Assembly (NCBI GenBank): GCA_905480075.1
Contig: CAJQOX010000054.1
Span: 1-42,198, forward strand
DNA: 42,198 bases
Reading direction: 5' to 3'
From: an uncultured Aureispira sp.
GTDB taxonomy: Bacteria; Bacteroidota; Bacteroidia; Chitinophagales; Saprospiraceae
Shown: in pieces, positions 17,071 through 25,518 of the stretch
Position numbering within the stretch: position 1 is the stretch's first letter
Layout: every line of letters begins with the position of its first letter
The notes under the pieces: model-generated
Told to the model about the DNA's origin: nothing
Seen by the model: the letters and a program-made list of their open reading frames with translations, nothing else
The model's database searches: none
Program-made: the position numbers and the translations under genes

Positions 17071-18885
17071 ATGCGACATTTTCTGAAGACCCTCCGGTAT
17101 CTTCGATATTACAAAAAGCATACAATATTAAACATTCTGTTTAATATACTGACTGCCCTATTTACTATTGCGTCTTTTTTGGTTTTGAAACCCTTTCTGG
17201 ACATATTATTTATTGATAATATAGCAGAAACTTTGAAGAGTAGTGATACAGGCTTTATACCAGGCTGCAAAGCAACTTTTAACAACATGTTGAGTGATTA
17301 CATTCAGGTTAACGGCAAAAAATCCGGATTGATGTTGGTCTCTGTTATAGTCATTTCAACATTTTTTTTTAAGAATATATTCCGCTATCTGACAATGTTC
17401 ATAATGGCTCCTGTACGATACGGAATAGAAAGACGCATACGTCAAAGGCTGTTTGAAAAACTGATGGTATTGCCTCTCACCTATTTCTCAGAAGAACGAA
17501 AGGGCGATCTGATGTCCAGAATAACGGTAGATGTTCAGGAAATACAATGGTCTGTATTACAGTCATTGGAAACGGTAGTACGTTCTCCGATCATGATAAT
17601 CGGTTCTCTTGCCGTCATGTTTTATATCAGTCCCGAACTAACCTGTTTCTCATTTATTCTGATTTTATTTGTAGGCTTAATAATAGGAGGAATAGGCAAA
17701 ACATTAAAAAGAAAATCTACAAGAGCTCAGGAATCGCAAGGGCGTTTGTTATCCATTCTTGACGAGGCAATAGGCGGATTAAGAATAGTTCGTGGATTTA
17801 GGGCTGAGCGTTATCAGGAAAACAAATTCGGGAAAGAGAACTCCTTCTACGAAAGTACCATGAAACGGATAATGAGGCGGAAGGATTTGTCTTCCCCTAT
17901 TACTGAATTCCTGGGAATAGCAGTGGTCGTAATATTATTGATGTACGGGGGCAACATGGTCTTTGACGGTGTATTTTCAGCCTCTACATTTGTAGTGTTC
18001 ATCACGATGTTTTATAACATAATAGACCCTGCCAAAGCTTTTTCAAATGCTTATTACTCGATACAAAAAGGGAGTGCTGCAATTATTAGGGTTGAAGAAA
18101 TCCTCAATCGCAGCAATGAAGCAAAAGATATAGAAAATGCTTTAGATACTTCTGACTTAAAAGAGAATATTGTATTTAAAAATGTAAGTTTCTCTTATAA
18201 TGAAGAAAAATTGATTCTTGATAAAATAAATTTAAAAATTAAAAAAGGGAGTTCATTGGCCTTGGTAGGAGCTTCCGGTGCCGGAAAATCTACTTTAATT
18301 GATTTGATTCCGCGTTTTTATGACATAGAAGAAGGGGAAATTTTAGTTGATGGGGTCAATATCAAAAACTATAAACTAAAATCACTGAGAGGGCTTATCA
18401 GCATTGTATCACAAGAGGCAGTTTTATTTAATGACAGCATTTACAACAACATAGTATTCGGCATGGAGGGAGTAAGCGCAAAACAAGTTGAAGAAGCCTC
18501 CCGAATTGCGAATGCCCATGATTTTATTCTGCAGACAGAACAAGGGTATCAAACTGTAATTGGAGACCGTGGTAACAAGTTGAGCGGAGGACAAAAGCAA
18601 AGGATCACAATAGCAAGGGCTATATTGCGTAATCCCCCAATTTTAATTCTCGATGAAGCTACTTCTTCCCTGGACTCAGCTTCAGAACAACTTGTAAAAG
18701 ATGCCTTGTACAAAGTGATGCAAAACCGAACATCAATCATCATAGCTCACCGCTTGTCTACTATTCAGAATGTTGATAATATTATAGTGCTACAGGATGG
18801 AAAATTAGCAGAAGAAGGAACCCACGAAAACTTATTGGCAAAAGGGGGCATCTATGAGCAATTGGTAAAACTGCAAAGCATGTAA
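17071..18885 (+). CDS. MsbA-type ABC exporter (fused permease and ATPase)
   Basis: A 604-residue half-transporter that would act as a homodimer in the inner membrane. The transmembrane domain is residues 1-335 (six helices), with coupling-helix motif LTYFSEERKGDLMSRIT at 136-152. The ATPase domain has Walker A GASGAGKST (400-408), Q-loop Q448, signature LSGGQ (504-508), Walker B ILILDE (524-529) and switch H560, all intact. MsbA-like exporters flip lipid A core or other lipids or export drugs; the N-terminal loop between helices 1 and 2 is longer than in E. coli MsbA, as is usual in Bacteroidota relatives. Neighbours do not fix the substrate. It starts 14 bp after the TrpF-like gene. Confidence 0.93.
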   Translation: MRHFLKTLRYLRYYKKHTILNILFNILTALFTIASFLVLKPFLDILFIDNIAETLKSSDTGFIPGCKATFNNMLSDYIQVNGKKSGLMLVSVIVISTFFFKNIFRYLTMFIMAPVRYGIERRIRQRLFEKLMVLPLTYFSEERKGDLMSRITVDVQEIQWSVLQSLETVVRSPIMIIGSLAVMFYISPELTCFSFILILFVGLIIGGIGKTLKRKSTRAQESQGRLLSILDEAIGGLRIVRGFRAERYQENKFGKENSFYESTMKRIMRRKDLSSPITEFLGIAVVVILLMYGGNMVFDGVFSASTFVVFITMFYNIIDPAKAFSNAYYSIQKGSAAIIRVEEILNRSNEAKDIENALDTSDLKENIVFKNVSFSYNEEKLILDKINLKIKKGSSLALVGASGAGKSTLIDLIPRFYDIEEGEILVDGVNIKNYKLKSLRGLISIVSQEAVLFNDSIYNNIVFGMEGVSAKQVEEASRIANAHDFILQTEQGYQTVIGDRGNKLSGGQKQRITIARAILRNPPILILDEATSSLDSASEQLVKDALYKVMQNRTSIIIAHRLSTIQNVDNIIVLQDGKLAEEGTHENLLAKGGIYEQLVKLQSM

Positions 18886-18984
18886 AGGCTCCGGATTATA
18901 TATACTGATCAAGAAAATCAAAACCTTTAACATTACCGAAAGACTAAAAACAAAAAAACTCTTTAAATTCCGGCCTTAAAAGTA

Positions 18985-18992
18985 TATATTTG
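18985..18992 (+). promoter_or_regulatory. Candidate -7 box almost abutting the J-domain gene start
   Basis: TATATTTG is an exact match to TAnnTTTG and ends 4 bp before the GTG start at 18997. Transcription beginning about 4-7 bp further would give an essentially leaderless mRNA. A -33 TTTG is not obvious (CTTTAA at 18961). Confidence 0.4.
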
Positions 18993-18996
18993 TAGC

Positions 18997-19713
18997 GTGA
19001 GAGACTATTATTACATTTTAGGAGTAAACAAGGGTGCAAATTTACAGGAAATACAAAAAGCCTATAAAAAATTAGCACTGAAATTCCATCCTGACAAGAA
19101 TGGTAATGACCCTTTTTATGCCTTACATTATGCAAAGATAACCGAAGCATACAAAGTACTGAGCGATGACCACAAACGGTTTAGATACGACAAGGCCAAA
19201 AACAAGGAAATTACCACAACAAACAATCCAACAAATGATGGTCCGCCACCTGTGATTTCCTTTTTTTTTGCATCTAAATCGGCAGGCAAGAAAGGAGACT
19301 TAATGACCATTTCCTGGGAAGTATTAAATGCCGATGAAGTACACATTAACCTCATAGGATATGTATCTACTAATGGTACTCAGACCATAAGATTACTTCA
19401 GGAAGAAGAGACAGAAGAATTTTTGACAATAAAACTTATTGCAAGTAACAATAATTCAGAGGTGGAAAGTAAAAAAGTTCTTAAAATAGTAAACTTATCT
19501 TATTCACCCAAAGAAGCTGCGCTGAAAACCAGACTTGAATCCCTCTCAAAAAGTATTGACCAAAGCAATAATGAACCCTTTAAGAAAGATAAAGAAAGTT
19601 CTTTAGCGTATGGTAACAAAAATTCAGGTATCGCTTATTTGTTGGTAGCAGTAATGTGTTTTATTATTTTTGTAATGCTATATAAAATACATACCATAAA
19701 TCCATTTTTCTGA
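18997..19713 (+). CDS. Membrane-anchored J-domain protein with Ig-like domain
   Basis: A 238-residue DnaJ-family cochaperone. The J domain is residues 1-68 (RDYYYILGV, helix II KAYKKLALKF, catalytic HPD at 31-33, YKVLSDDHKRFRYD), which stimulates DnaK ATPase. Residues about 85-168 form a beta-rich domain with ISWEVLNADEVHINLIGYVSTNG, the W...NA..V...G pattern of bacterial Ig-like domains. A C-terminal membrane helix lies at about 212-232. The cysteine-rich and C-terminal domains of DnaJ are absent, so it is a type III J protein. GTG is chosen because the J domain begins exactly there. The stop overlaps the next ATG by one base, indicating translational coupling. Confidence 0.85.
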   Translation: MRDYYYILGVNKGANLQEIQKAYKKLALKFHPDKNGNDPFYALHYAKITEAYKVLSDDHKRFRYDKAKNKEITTTNNPTNDGPPPVISFFFASKSAGKKGDLMTISWEVLNADEVHINLIGYVSTNGTQTIRLLQEEETEEFLTIKLIASNNNSEVESKKVLKIVNLSYSPKEAALKTRLESLSKSIDQSNNEPFKKDKESSLAYGNKNSGIAYLLVAVMCFIIFVMLYKIHTINPFF

Positions 19714-20069
19714 TGTTAAAATTTTTTAGTTCCACCCGTTTTAAAGCACGTGAATTTGGGTATAAACCCAGATTCTATGATGCAGATAAGGAAGCTTTGG
19801 AAAAGCGGATAAGAGGGCGTCAAAGCCGGGAAAAGGAAGGAGAAAGGGTAAAACATCGATTGCGTCAGGAATTTGGCAATTACAAAACTGAAGATAATAA
19901 AAGAAAAGGCGTAAACAACACTTCCTCATTAAGATTGCTGGTGATTATCATTATATTAGGATCTTCAAGTTATATAGTTTTGGACAACCTGCTGCCAAAA
20001 CTTATGGAGAGTTGGTTTCCTGAACAGAATCAGGGATACGAATTTCTTGAGGAATATGATGCGGAATAA
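19713..20069 (+). CDS. Small membrane protein coupled to the J-domain protein
   Basis: Unrecognised, 118 residues. A very basic, charged N-terminal part (residues 1-68; many K, R and E, such as KRIRGRQSREKEGERVKHRLRQ) precedes one membrane helix LRLLVIIIILGSSSYIVLDNLL (about 73-94) and an acidic tail ending EEYDAE. Its ATG shares its A with the last base of the upstream TGA, so translation is coupled to the J-domain protein and the two probably work together at the inner membrane. No enzymatic motif is visible. Confidence 0.75.
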   Translation: MLKFFSSTRFKAREFGYKPRFYDADKEALEKRIRGRQSREKEGERVKHRLRQEFGNYKTEDNKRKGVNNTSSLRLLVIIIILGSSSYIVLDNLLPKLMESWFPEQNQGYEFLEEYDAE

Positions 20070-20388
20070 TTCAGAAAATCAGTTTGTTGATGCTTATCTC
20101 CCGATTATTATTATAACCTTACCTTTCATTTTTATTCATTTAGAAACATAGCTGCTGTTCATATAGAATTAATTAATAAACAATTTATATAATAGATGAA
20201 TTCTGAAAAGATCAGAATTTGGTACCAAATATTAAGATTGCCTTTGTTAATCAATTAAATTTAGTCAACTTTATAAAAACATTGGGAATTCACAGAAAAT
20301 AACATTAAATTTATCTTTAGAATTCAAAAAAAACAATTCGCTAATATTGTCAAAATAAAAAAAATACCCGACAAAATATAATCTTCAA
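20070..20388. other. Intergenic region upstream of mutL with two dyad symmetries
   Basis: A 319-bp AT-rich region without a gene. It contains a hairpin, ATTCTGA-AAAGA-TCAGAAT (20200-20218), followed directly by the 14-bp palindrome ATTTGGTACCAAAT (20217-20230). These could be a terminator of the J-domain unit and an operator for mutL; a TATCTTTA box at 20312-20319 is a weak promoter candidate. Confidence 0.45.
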
Positions 20389-22317
20389 ATGTCCGACCTC
20401 ATTCAATTATTACCCGATCACATAGCCAATCAGATAGCAGCCGGTGAAGTTGTACAACGCCCCGCTTCAGTGGTCAAGGAATTGATGGAAAACTCAATAG
20501 ATGCAGGGGCAAAAAATATAAGATTGATCATCAAAAACTCAGGCAAGACTTTGATACAGGTTGTTGATGACGGAATAGGGATGTCGGAAACAGATGCCCG
20601 GATGTGTTTTGAACGACATGCGACATCAAAAATAAGAAAGGCTGAAGATTTATTTTCTATAAAAACAAAGGGCTTCAGAGGAGAAGCAATGGCCTCTATT
20701 GCAGCTGTGGCACAGGTAGAGATGCGGACAAAAAGACATCATAAAGAACTTGGAGTTAAACTGCATATCGCCGGTTCAAAAGTAATAATACAGGAACCCT
20801 GTCAGACCGCTGCAGGGACTTCTATTTCTGTAAAAAACTTATTTTATAATATACCTGCCCGACGAAATTTCCTGAAATCGAACTCGGTAGAAATGCGTCA
20901 TATTATTGAAGAGTTTCAACATGTGGCCTTATCTCATCCTGAAATATTTTTTTCTTTGCATCACAACTCCGATAAACTATATCATCTGCCAATTTGCAAT
21001 TTACGCCAAAGAGTGGTTGGAATAATAGGAAACAAGATAAATAAGTCTCTTATTCCTATTGAGGAAGATACAGATATACTAAAAATTTCCGGATACATAG
21101 GAAAACCCGATGCTGCTAAAAAAACCAGGGGAAATCAATTCTTTTTTGTCAACAACAGATACATAAAAAGTGGATATCTGAATCATGCTGTTCTCAATGC
21201 ATATGAGGATTTACTTCCGGAAAAAGTTTACCCACTCTATGTCATTTTTTTCAAAATTAACCCGGACAAAATTGATGTAAATGTGCATCCTACCAAACAG
21301 GAAATAAAATTTGACGACGAAAGACTTATTTACAATTACCTGAGGGTTACTGTCAGACATGCTTTGGCGCAATACAGTATTACTCCTAGCCTGGATTTTG
21401 AAGTTGAGACTACCATAACAAAACACCTGAAACAGACTGAAAAAAATCCCGGAAATTCTGTCAACCCTTATCAGCAACAAGGAGAAATATACTTGTCAAA
21501 GGCTAGTAAGGAACATAAAAAATTAACATCCTATTCCAAACCGGAAAAAACAGAAAGCCAGATTTCTAATCAGGAAAACTGGGAAAAATTATATGATGAC
21601 ATAGAAAATAATGCGCTGAAACAAGGAGAGGAATTAAAACAATTGGACCAAAACCTTTTCTCTTCAAACATTAATAGTGAAAGTGATCAGGAAGAGGAAA
21701 TCTTATCGAGTAAAGCTTCTTATACAAAAACAGATGAAGCCAACCAAGGGCAACCAATAAGCAAACACTTATTTCAATTACACAAAAAATATATCTTAAG
21801 TACCGTAAAGTCAGGCTTTTTACTTTTTGACCAGAACATAGTGCATCAACGGATTATGTATGAACGTTATCTTTATCAGTTTGAACATAAAAAATCAATT
21901 ACTCAACAGTTGTTATTTCCTCAGACAATTGAACTTTCTGTGCCTGACGCAAGCCTTTTAAAGGATATTCTGCCTCAACTTAATGAACTCGGTCTTGATA
22001 TCAGAGAATTCGGAAGTAATAGTTTCATAGTACACGGGTTGCCAAGTGAATTAAGTCAACAAAATGAAATGGAAATTATTACTCAGCTTCTTGAGCAATA
22101 CAAACGAAATACTGATATTAAACTGGATTTATATGATAATATTTCAAGGTCCTTGGCCGCTCAAAGTGCTATTAAGCATGGAAAAACCCTTACTATGAAC
22201 GAAATGCAACTATTAATTGACGAACTATTTGCCTGTGAAGTACCTTATGCAGGCCCCGGTGGCAGAAAAACGTTTATTAATATTGATATGCATGAATTAA
22301 ATAAACGATTTGAATAA
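20389..22317 (+). CDS. mutL: DNA mismatch repair protein MutL
   Basis: Couples mismatch recognition by MutS to strand removal. Seen: the GHKL ATPase motifs ELMENSIDAGAKNI (30-43), DDGIGMSE, ATSKI and TKGFRGEAMASI within the first 110 residues, and the transducer domain to about 330 (FFFVNNRYIKS, KIDVNVHPTKQEIKF). A charged linker of about 130 residues follows, then the dimerisation domain. The metal-binding endonuclease motif of many MutL proteins (DQHAxHExxxxE) reads DQNIVHQRIMYE, and the C-terminal motif reads FACEVPYAGPGGRKTF, so endonuclease activity is doubtful. Length 642 is typical. No mutS is nearby. Confidence 0.97.
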   Translation: MSDLIQLLPDHIANQIAAGEVVQRPASVVKELMENSIDAGAKNIRLIIKNSGKTLIQVVDDGIGMSETDARMCFERHATSKIRKAEDLFSIKTKGFRGEAMASIAAVAQVEMRTKRHHKELGVKLHIAGSKVIIQEPCQTAAGTSISVKNLFYNIPARRNFLKSNSVEMRHIIEEFQHVALSHPEIFFSLHHNSDKLYHLPICNLRQRVVGIIGNKINKSLIPIEEDTDILKISGYIGKPDAAKKTRGNQFFFVNNRYIKSGYLNHAVLNAYEDLLPEKVYPLYVIFFKINPDKIDVNVHPTKQEIKFDDERLIYNYLRVTVRHALAQYSITPSLDFEVETTITKHLKQTEKNPGNSVNPYQQQGEIYLSKASKEHKKLTSYSKPEKTESQISNQENWEKLYDDIENNALKQGEELKQLDQNLFSSNINSESDQEEEILSSKASYTKTDEANQGQPISKHLFQLHKKYILSTVKSGFLLFDQNIVHQRIMYERYLYQFEHKKSITQQLLFPQTIELSVPDASLLKDILPQLNELGLDIREFGSNSFIVHGLPSELSQQNEMEIITQLLEQYKRNTDIKLDLYDNISRSLAAQSAIKHGKTLTMNEMQLLIDELFACEVPYAGPGGRKTFINIDMHELNKRFE

Positions 22318-22325
22318 GCATAATA

Positions 22326-22342
22326 CTGCTAATCATTAGCAG
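22326..22342 (+). terminator. Hairpin just after mutL
   Basis: CTGCTAA-TCA-TTAGCAG, a perfect 7-bp stem with a 3-base loop, 8 bp after the mutL stop. The nearest T run starts about 25 bp later (around 22370), so it is only a possible terminator. Confidence 0.4.
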
Positions 22343-22449
22343 ATAAGAACATAGAGGTTAAATCTTCTCCTTTTTTTTTTGTAATTTTATGTTTTAACTT
22401 TTATTTATCCGGACAGAAAAATCCTCAGAGCAATTATAAACATACTATC

Positions 22450-22920
22450 ATGAAAACACTAACTATATTTTTTCGATTGGCAAGTATGCTGATGTTAATT
22501 CATTTTTTATTCCTTTCTACCCTTTCTGCCCAAACTGAAGTTAATGGTAAAGGCATTGTTGGACAGTGGCGGGTAGTGGACCTGAAAACGGATGAAGACA
22601 AAAAAGTAATGGAAATATGGGAAAAAGAAGGGGAATATTTTGCCAGGATTATTGAATTGGTAGGCGTTACTTCTGAAGAAGCAAATGCCTCTGTATGTAA
22701 AAAATGTTCCGACAAGCGAAAGGGACAAAAATTACTGGGAATGGAAATTATATCAAACATGAAAAAGGGAGAAGAAAAATATACTGAAGGAGAAATCATG
22801 GACCTGATAAAAGGTAAGATATACAAATGTGCTTTGTGGCTGGAAAACGAAGATAGACTGAAGGTCAGAACTTTAGTCCCTATAATCTTCAAAGATGAGG
22901 TTTGGTTCAGAAAAAGTTAG
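22450..22920 (+). CDS. Exported DUF2147 family protein
   Basis: A 156-residue secreted or periplasmic protein. Signal peptide residues 1-28 (core LMLIHFLFLSTL, cut after SAQ). The mature part fits the DUF2147 pattern: GQWRVVDLKTDEDKKVMEIWEKEGEYFARIIEL, a CKKC pair (C83, C86), a GMEIISNM segment, a DLIKGKIYKCALWL segment and a final LKVRTLVPII...VWFRK. The family forms small beta-barrels, lipocalin-like in outline, with no established biochemical role. It converges with the next gene: only one base separates the two stop codons, so the 3' ends of the transcripts must overlap. Confidence 0.82.
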   Translation: MKTLTIFFRLASMLMLIHFLFLSTLSAQTEVNGKGIVGQWRVVDLKTDEDKKVMEIWEKEGEYFARIIELVGVTSEEANASVCKKCSDKRKGQKLLGMEIISNMKKGEEKYTEGEIMDLIKGKIYKCALWLENEDRLKVRTLVPIIFKDEVWFRKS

Positions 22921-22921
22921 A

Positions 22922-23248
22922 CTAAATATAAGCTAATAAGACCAGACAGGAGTACAACCAAAGTACTGATAGAAAGAGACATGGAATGAAAATCAGAGGT
23001 AATTTAATTAATATAAATACCAGGTGTTCTTTTGCAATAGTGTAGCCCATCCCAAAAAGTGCAGCAAAGGTTCCGGATATGCCTATTATTGCAAGAACGA
23101 AGTAACTGAATGACAAGGCAAAGCTAAAGTCTCTCCCGTTAGAATAACCAAAATCGATATAGTACAAATAATAAGCAGCACAACAGGCTAAAAACTGCAA
23201 TGACAAGGAAAGTATCGCCCAGGGTATTTTTTCAAATGTTTTTAGCAT
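22922..23248 (-). CDS. Small integral membrane protein, unknown
   Basis: Unrecognised, 108 residues, nearly all hydrophobic: helices at about 8-31 (AILSLSLQFLACCAAYYLYYI), 42-70 and 76-107, the last long enough for two short passes. Few charged residues and no motif. It follows the His/Cys hydrolase-like gene by 17 bp on the same strand, so the two are probably cotranscribed. Confidence 0.65.
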   Translation of the reverse strand: MLKTFEKIPWAILSLSLQFLACCAAYYLYYIDFGYSNGRDFSFALSFSYFVLAIIGISGTFAALFGMGYTIAKEHLVFILIKLPLIFIPCLFLSVLWLYSCLVLLAYI

Positions 23249-23265
23249 AAATAAACAGTTTAAAC

Positions 23266-23970
23266 TCAGGGTTTTTTATCAATAATAAGGGTTTCCGAAC
23301 CATATAGATGACCGTAAGATTGGTCTACGTAATTCATTTCTCCCGGATCAGGTAAAAAATTATCCAATATACTGATTTCAATTTTCGCTTTTTCATTCGA
23401 TTCGTCTACAGCCGCTTTAAGAGAATAACCACTTACCCATCTTCTGAGAAAATAAACATAGAAAAATGGAGAAAGACTACATTTTCCTTTATGCCCGATA
23501 TATGAGTCGGCACCAAGGTATAGCCACTCTTTTCCCTGATTTGCATTATGACAACCTGTATTATATACCAAACGGATTTTTCTTCGGAGTTCTAAAGGAA
23601 CTTCCTGAAACCAAAGTAAGTATTTGTTGGTATGGGCTAGCAAAAAAATATCAACAGTTTCATATTTCTTAGCCAAGGATACCAGGGCCTCTATTATTTC
23701 TTCTTTTTTATCCTTCTTTGTTTTTTGTGTAAAATAAAATGATTTATCATAATAAGATTTGAGATAAGGGCCGGTAAACAACTCCGTTCCGAACTGTTGA
23801 AATGATGGTACAGAATCACGGATAGCCAAAACTGCCCGGTTACTTTTAAAATCGGAATCAGGCTCAATAAGGGACAAACCATCTGCAAGCCATGTAACAG
23901 AATACAATGAGATAGCAAAAAAAATAAGCGGAATCAATCCGGATAATATTTCCCTTAAAGAAAATAACAT
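23266..23970 (-). CDS. Membrane-anchored protein with caspase/CHAT-like His and Cys motifs
   Basis: A 234-residue protein with an N-terminal signal anchor (about 9-29), placing the rest outside the inner membrane. Around residues 106-140 the order is hydrophobic strand DIFLLAH (H113), then strand IRLVYNTGC (C140), then GKEWLYLGADSYIGHKG and a helix FLRRWVSGYSLKAAVDESNEKA. Strand-His, strand-Cys, then GAxxYIG and a G..L..A helix is the layout of clan CD peptidases (caspases, gingipains, CHAT). This is a structural inference; I cannot name a family. It is the first gene of a probable two-gene unit with a small membrane protein. If it is not a peptidase, it may be a degenerate relative. Confidence 0.55.
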   Translation of the reverse strand: MLFSLREILSGLIPLIFFAISLYSVTWLADGLSLIEPDSDFKSNRAVLAIRDSVPSFQQFGTELFTGPYLKSYYDKSFYFTQKTKKDKKEEIIEALVSLAKKYETVDIFLLAHTNKYLLWFQEVPLELRRKIRLVYNTGCHNANQGKEWLYLGADSYIGHKGKCSLSPFFYVYFLRRWVSGYSLKAAVDESNEKAKIEISILDNFLPDPGEMNYVDQSYGHLYGSETLIIDKKP

Positions 23971-24508
23971 AGATTAAGGTTTAGGGAGGCCAAAACAAAT
24001 TGTATTTTGTTAAACGGGAATTAATAATAAAATGTTATGATTTATTAAATATTTAAATGTTATAGTTTTATTAAAATTAAAAGACTGATTAATAAGTAGA
24101 TACAAAAAATAACTTTCATTTACAACCTACTTGCTTTATAAGAAGAGAGAATGTGAAGAGGGAGTAAAGACACAGGAGTTAATGAAAATACAATGATCGT
24201 CTAAAGATATTGAATTCAAAATACCCTACTCTGAGTTTTTATTGCCAAAGTCTTTTTTAACGTATGGTTTTGATTCAAAACAAAAAAAAACAGGAACATG
24301 AGAAAGACAAATTGTTTTTATGTAAATTTGTCCTGGAGTAGAATTCATTCATCATCCTGTTAATATTTCCTCAGGTAAACCTGACCTGCTCTCAAGAATA
24401 TTAAAATATCAACAAAACCCGCTCTTCAGGAAAATTATATTTCGGGCCTGAATACCTAATTTTGGGTGCTTATCTAATATATCTCAAGACTCAATAATAA
24501 ATTTATAA
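23971..24508. other. Intergenic region before the aldo/keto reductase
   Basis: A 538-bp AT-rich region between divergent genes. I see no tRNA or coding frame. It holds a TAAATTTG box at 24323-24330 (matches TAnnTTTG, about 180 bp before the reductase ATG, no good -33 partner) and a small CAGG-TAAA-CCTG hairpin near 24374. Nothing else stands out. Confidence 0.5.
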
Positions 24509-25459
24509 ATGAAAAACCTGATATTTAGTAATAATGATAAAATGCCTGTTTTGGGACTTGGCACATGGAAATCAAAACCCGGAGAAGTATTTGATGCCAT
24601 TCTAGAAGCCATAAAAGTGGGTTACAGACACATAGATTGTGCGCATATATATGGGAACGAATCTGAAATCGGGGAGGCCTTAAGCCTGGCATTTTCTTCC
24701 GGAATTGTCGATAGAAAAGATCTTTGGATTACTTCCAAGCTTTGGTGTAATGCTCATAAAAAAGAAGCAGTCATTCCGGCTTTGAACAAAACGCTGAGTA
24801 ATCTGAAACTCGACTACCTGGACCTCTACCTTATTCACTGGCCCGTTGCTTTTAGCCCTGACATCTACCCTACTCAGGCAGAAGAATATATTTCACTGGA
24901 TGACATCCCGCTTTCTGAAACTTGGGAAGGAATGGGGGAAGCTCAAAATCAACAACTTTGCAGACATATCGGCGTATCCAATTTTTCTGTCCTCAAATTA
25001 AAAAATCTTATCTCTGAATCCTCCATAAAACCGGAAGTCAATCAGATTGAATTACATCCCTATCTGCAACAAAATAAAATGCTGGATTACTGTAAAAAGC
25101 AAAATATTTTCCTAACTGCTTATTCGCCACTAGGGTCATCAGATGCTGCTAAAATGTTGTCAAAAAGTAATAATCCTACTTTACTGGAACATCCCGACAT
25201 TATGACTATAGCTAATGAAAATAATTGTTCCCCGGCACAGGTCTTAATCAAATGGGCTATCGAAAGAGGAACTTCAGTTATTCCCAAGTCAGTAAACCCG
25301 GATAGAATAAAACAAAACTTCGATGCTGCTAAGGTCGCTCTTTCTACCGAAAACATGGATTTAATCAACCGCCTGGACCTGAACTTCAGATTCGTTGACG
25401 GCACATTCTGGGTCATGAAAGGTGCCCCCTACACACTCGAAAATCTTTGGAATGAGTAA
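24509..25459 (+). CDS. Aldo/keto reductase
   Basis: NADPH-dependent reduction of aldehydes or ketones, cytoplasmic, TIM barrel, 316 residues (normal). The catalytic tetrad is complete: D43 and Y48 in HIDCAHIYGNE, K77 in ITSKLW, H110 in LIHWP. The cofactor region is VSNFS, NQIELHPYLQQ, AYSPLGS and the C-terminal IPKSVNPDRIKQNFD, which carries the conserved phosphate-binding K/S/R set. The sequence resembles the AKR1/AKR2-like group with the C-terminal NLWNE rather than the shorter YafB-type, but the substrate is undefined. It stands alone on the plus strand, converging with the exonuclease. Confidence 0.93.
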   Translation: MKNLIFSNNDKMPVLGLGTWKSKPGEVFDAILEAIKVGYRHIDCAHIYGNESEIGEALSLAFSSGIVDRKDLWITSKLWCNAHKKEAVIPALNKTLSNLKLDYLDLYLIHWPVAFSPDIYPTQAEEYISLDDIPLSETWEGMGEAQNQQLCRHIGVSNFSVLKLKNLISESSIKPEVNQIELHPYLQQNKMLDYCKKQNIFLTAYSPLGSSDAAKMLSKSNNPTLLEHPDIMTIANENNCSPAQVLIKWAIERGTSVIPKSVNPDRIKQNFDAAKVALSTENMDLINRLDLNFRFVDGTFWVMKGAPYTLENLWNE

Positions 25460-25518
25460 CCGATTTCCGACTGTAAGGAGGAATGAATGTCCTGTGGACA
25501 GGCATAAAAAATACTAAA

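Noticed and set aside
7000-24000. A defence island built around the two caspase-like proteins
   Set aside because: The two genes are 14 kb apart with housekeeping genes between them, and neither is beside a nuclease, reverse transcriptase, Cas or other defence gene.
25470-25510. GTCC-TGT-GGAC hairpin between the reductase and exonuclease genes
   Set aside because: Only four base pairs and no T run on either strand; not enough for a terminator call.
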